Origin: Fontibacterium sp038145245
Lineage (GTDB): Bacteria; Pseudomonadota; Alphaproteobacteria; Pelagibacterales; Pelagibacteraceae
DNA length: 6,912 bases
Assembly: GCA_038145245.1 (NCBI GenBank)
Contig: JAYQPI010000039.1
Location: 1 to 6,912, forward strand
Direction: 5' to 3'
In this document: one piece after another, positions 5,713 through 6,912 of the stretch
Layout of the letters: every line of letters begins with the position of its first letter
Numbering within the stretch: the first letter of the stretch is position 1
The notes under the pieces: model-generated
What the model was told of the DNA's origin: nothing
The model's database searches: none
Seen by the model: the letters and a program-made list of their open reading frames with translations, nothing else
Made by a program: the position numbers and the translations under genes

Positions 5713-6744
5713 ATGAACAATAAAATTTTAACTACTATCTCAGGAAGTTTACCAAAGCCAAATTGGCTAGCGGAACCTGAAAAACTTTGGTCTCTATGGT
5801 TATTAGAAGGAGAAGAACTTAAAGTAGGAAAAAGAAAAGCAATAAAAATTGCCGTTAATAATCAAATAAATTCTGGACTGTCAATTATTGGTGATGGGGA
5901 ACAAACAAGACAACACTTTGTTACAACGTTTATAGAACATTTGAGTGGTGTTGATTTTAATAATAAAAAAATCGTAAGAATTAGAAATCGATACGATGCG
6001 AGTGTTCCTGTTGTATTTGGTGACATAGTAAGAGAAAGATCTGTATTTGTTGAAGATGCTAAATACTTAAGATCTTTAACAAAACTTCCAATAAAATACA
6101 CACTGCCAGGCCCTATGACGATGGTGGATACATTATATGATGATTATTATCAAAGTAGAGAAAAATTAGCAGAAAAATTTGCAGAAGTTTTAAATCATGA
6201 AGCTCAAGAGCTTGTGGACGCAGGCGTTGATTACATTCAATTTGATGAGCCTGCATTTAATGTTTTTTTTGATGAAGTAAAAGATTGGGGAATTAAAATT
6301 TTAGAAAAAGCAGCGAACAATCTTAAAGCTAAAACAATTGTTCATATTTGCTACGGATATGGAATTGAGGCAAATATTAACTGGAAAAATAGCTTAGGTA
6401 ACGAATGGAGGCAATATGAGAATGTATTTCCACTACTCGCTAAAAGTAAAATTGATCAAATAAGTTTGGAGTGTCAAAACTCTAAAGTTCCAATGGATTT
6501 AATTGAATTGTTAAAGGGAAAGAAAATTTTAGTAGGCGCAATAGATGTAGCCACAAAAAAAATTGAGACTCCAGAACAAGTTGCTAATATTTTAAGAAAT
6601 GCTACTAAATTTGCAGAACCAAAAAATATTTTAGGTTGCACAAATTGTGGATTAGTTACTTTTTCTCAAGAAGTTGCAAATGCAAAAATGAAATCTTTAG
6701 CGCTTGGCGCACAGATTGTTAATAATGAATTTGGACTAGAATAA
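5713..6744 (+). CDS. mesD: MesD-type folate-independent methionine synthase
   Basis: This is a 343-residue cytoplasmic enzyme equal to the C-terminal catalytic barrel of MetE, without the MetE N-terminal half. It methylates homocysteine to methionine. Zinc ligands by comparison with MetE are His211 and Cys213 (VHICYG), Glu253 (SLECQNS) and Cys312 (CTNCGL). Other landmarks are TISGSLPKP near 8-16, DGEQTRQHF at 61-69, VRIRNRYDASVP at 88-99, LPGPMTM at 131-137 and FDEPAFNVFFDEV at 177-189. The RNRYDASVP and EQTRQHFVTTFIEH stretches match what I remember of the MesD group, proteins usually paired with MesX (DUF1852), whose activity does not use methyl-tetrahydrofolate. No mesX lies beside it here: the upstream gene is divergent and the downstream gene converges. 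The start is the first Met before the conserved N-terminal motif. It could be another Mes family, but MetE proper is ruled out by length. Confidence 0.85.
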   Translation: MNNKILTTISGSLPKPNWLAEPEKLWSLWLLEGEELKVGKRKAIKIAVNNQINSGLSIIGDGEQTRQHFVTTFIEHLSGVDFNNKKIVRIRNRYDASVPVVFGDIVRERSVFVEDAKYLRSLTKLPIKYTLPGPMTMVDTLYDDYYQSREKLAEKFAEVLNHEAQELVDAGVDYIQFDEPAFNVFFDEVKDWGIKILEKAANNLKAKTIVHICYGYGIEANINWKNSLGNEWRQYENVFPLLAKSKIDQISLECQNSKVPMDLIELLKGKKILVGAIDVATKKIETPEQVANILRNATKFAEPKNILGCTNCGLVTFSQEVANAKMKSLALGAQIVNNEFGLE

Positions 6745-6747
6745 TTA

Positions 6748-6912
6748 TTATTGTGCTGTCCAGCCACCGTCTATTGGAATATTTGCACCTGTAATCTCTG
6801 ATGCACTATCAGAGCATAAAAAATAAATTAAATCTGCAATATGTGATTTTTGCACAAATCTTAAAGATGGCTGTTTATCTTTTAAAAGTTGAATTTGTGC
6901 TTTAGCATTAGA
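6748..6912 (-). CDS. SDR-family dehydrogenase, probably 3-hydroxybutyrate dehydrogenase (C-terminal fragment)
   Basis: The window edge cuts this minus-strand gene, leaving 54 C-terminal residues and a double stop (TAA TAA, minus strand 6750-6745). The fragment contains PSLRFV near 15-20, IADLIYFLCSDSASEITGA at about 25-43, and the tail IPIDGGWTAQ. The FLCSD-x-A-x-x-ITG-x-x-x-x-DGG pattern is the C-terminal signature of NAD(P)-dependent short-chain dehydrogenases. The exact ending GGWTAQ is typical of D-3-hydroxybutyrate dehydrogenase (interconverts 3-hydroxybutyrate and acetoacetate), but the Rossmann fold and the Ser-Tyr-Lys catalytic site lie outside the window, so the substrate is not settled. 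The gene converges on mesD with 3 nt between stop codons, and no hairpin terminator fits between them. Confidence 0.75.
   Translation of the reverse strand, partial: SNAKAQIQLLKDKQPSLRFVQKSHIADLIYFLCSDSASEITGANIPIDGGWTAQ

Noticed and set aside
5862..6101. 79-codon minus-strand open frame
   Set aside because: It is antisense to the best conserved part of mesD and has no independent support.
1..6912. Mobile elements, CRISPR arrays, tRNA or rRNA genes
   Set aside because: No transposase or integrase motifs, terminal inverted repeats, regularly spaced repeats or tRNA-like cloverleaf segments were seen on either strand, and coding sequence covers nearly the whole window.

Overview
This is a very AT-rich, densely packed stretch of bacterial chromosome. 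I judge it to come from a SAR11 / Candidatus Pelagibacter-like marine alphaproteobacterium. That rests on base composition, lysine/isoleucine/asparagine-rich proteins, minimal or overlapping gene spacing, few recognisable Shine-Dalgarno sites, and gene content (transporters, an MJ0042-type zinc-ribbon protein, a stand-alone folate-independent methionine synthase). It is an inference, not a match. I see no mobile element, CRISPR array, tRNA or rRNA.

Layout. (1) 1-922, plus strand: a lysine-rich protein with an internal repeat overlaps (ATGA) a membrane-anchored zinc-ribbon protein, followed 8 nt later by a 32-residue single-span membrane protein. (2) 923-2253, minus strand: a 12-TM MFS carrier of the monocarboxylate/OFA type. 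A 39-residue hydrophobic protein overlaps its stop codon (ATGA) and is preceded by the clearest Shine-Dalgarno site in the window. The stop codons of the two small genes abut at 922/923. (3) 2293-3135, plus strand: a TauE/SafE (TSUP) exporter, divergent from the MFS gene across 39 nt. (4) 3128-5638, minus strand: a two-gene operon of a BicA-like SulP anion transporter lacking the STAS domain, then a PF07399-type Na+/H+ antiporter. The antiporter's 3' end overlaps the TSUP gene by 8 nt. (5) 5713-6744, plus strand: a MesD-type methionine synthase divergent from the SulP gene. (6) 6748-6912, minus strand: the C-terminus of an SDR enzyme, probably 3-hydroxybutyrate dehydrogenase.

How the genes may work together. 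Four membrane carriers in a row handle small anions and sodium. The SulP/antiporter pair reads as a sodium-linked bicarbonate uptake unit in which the antiporter restores the Na+ gradient. The MFS carrier plus its small partner looks like a two-subunit monocarboxylate transporter. The TSUP protein may export sulfite or an organosulfur anion. MesD makes methionine from homocysteine without methyl-folate, but its usual partner MesX is not next to it. The points most worth checking are the MFS small partner, the STAS-less BicA-like protein with a changed sodium-site residue, and the solitary mesD.
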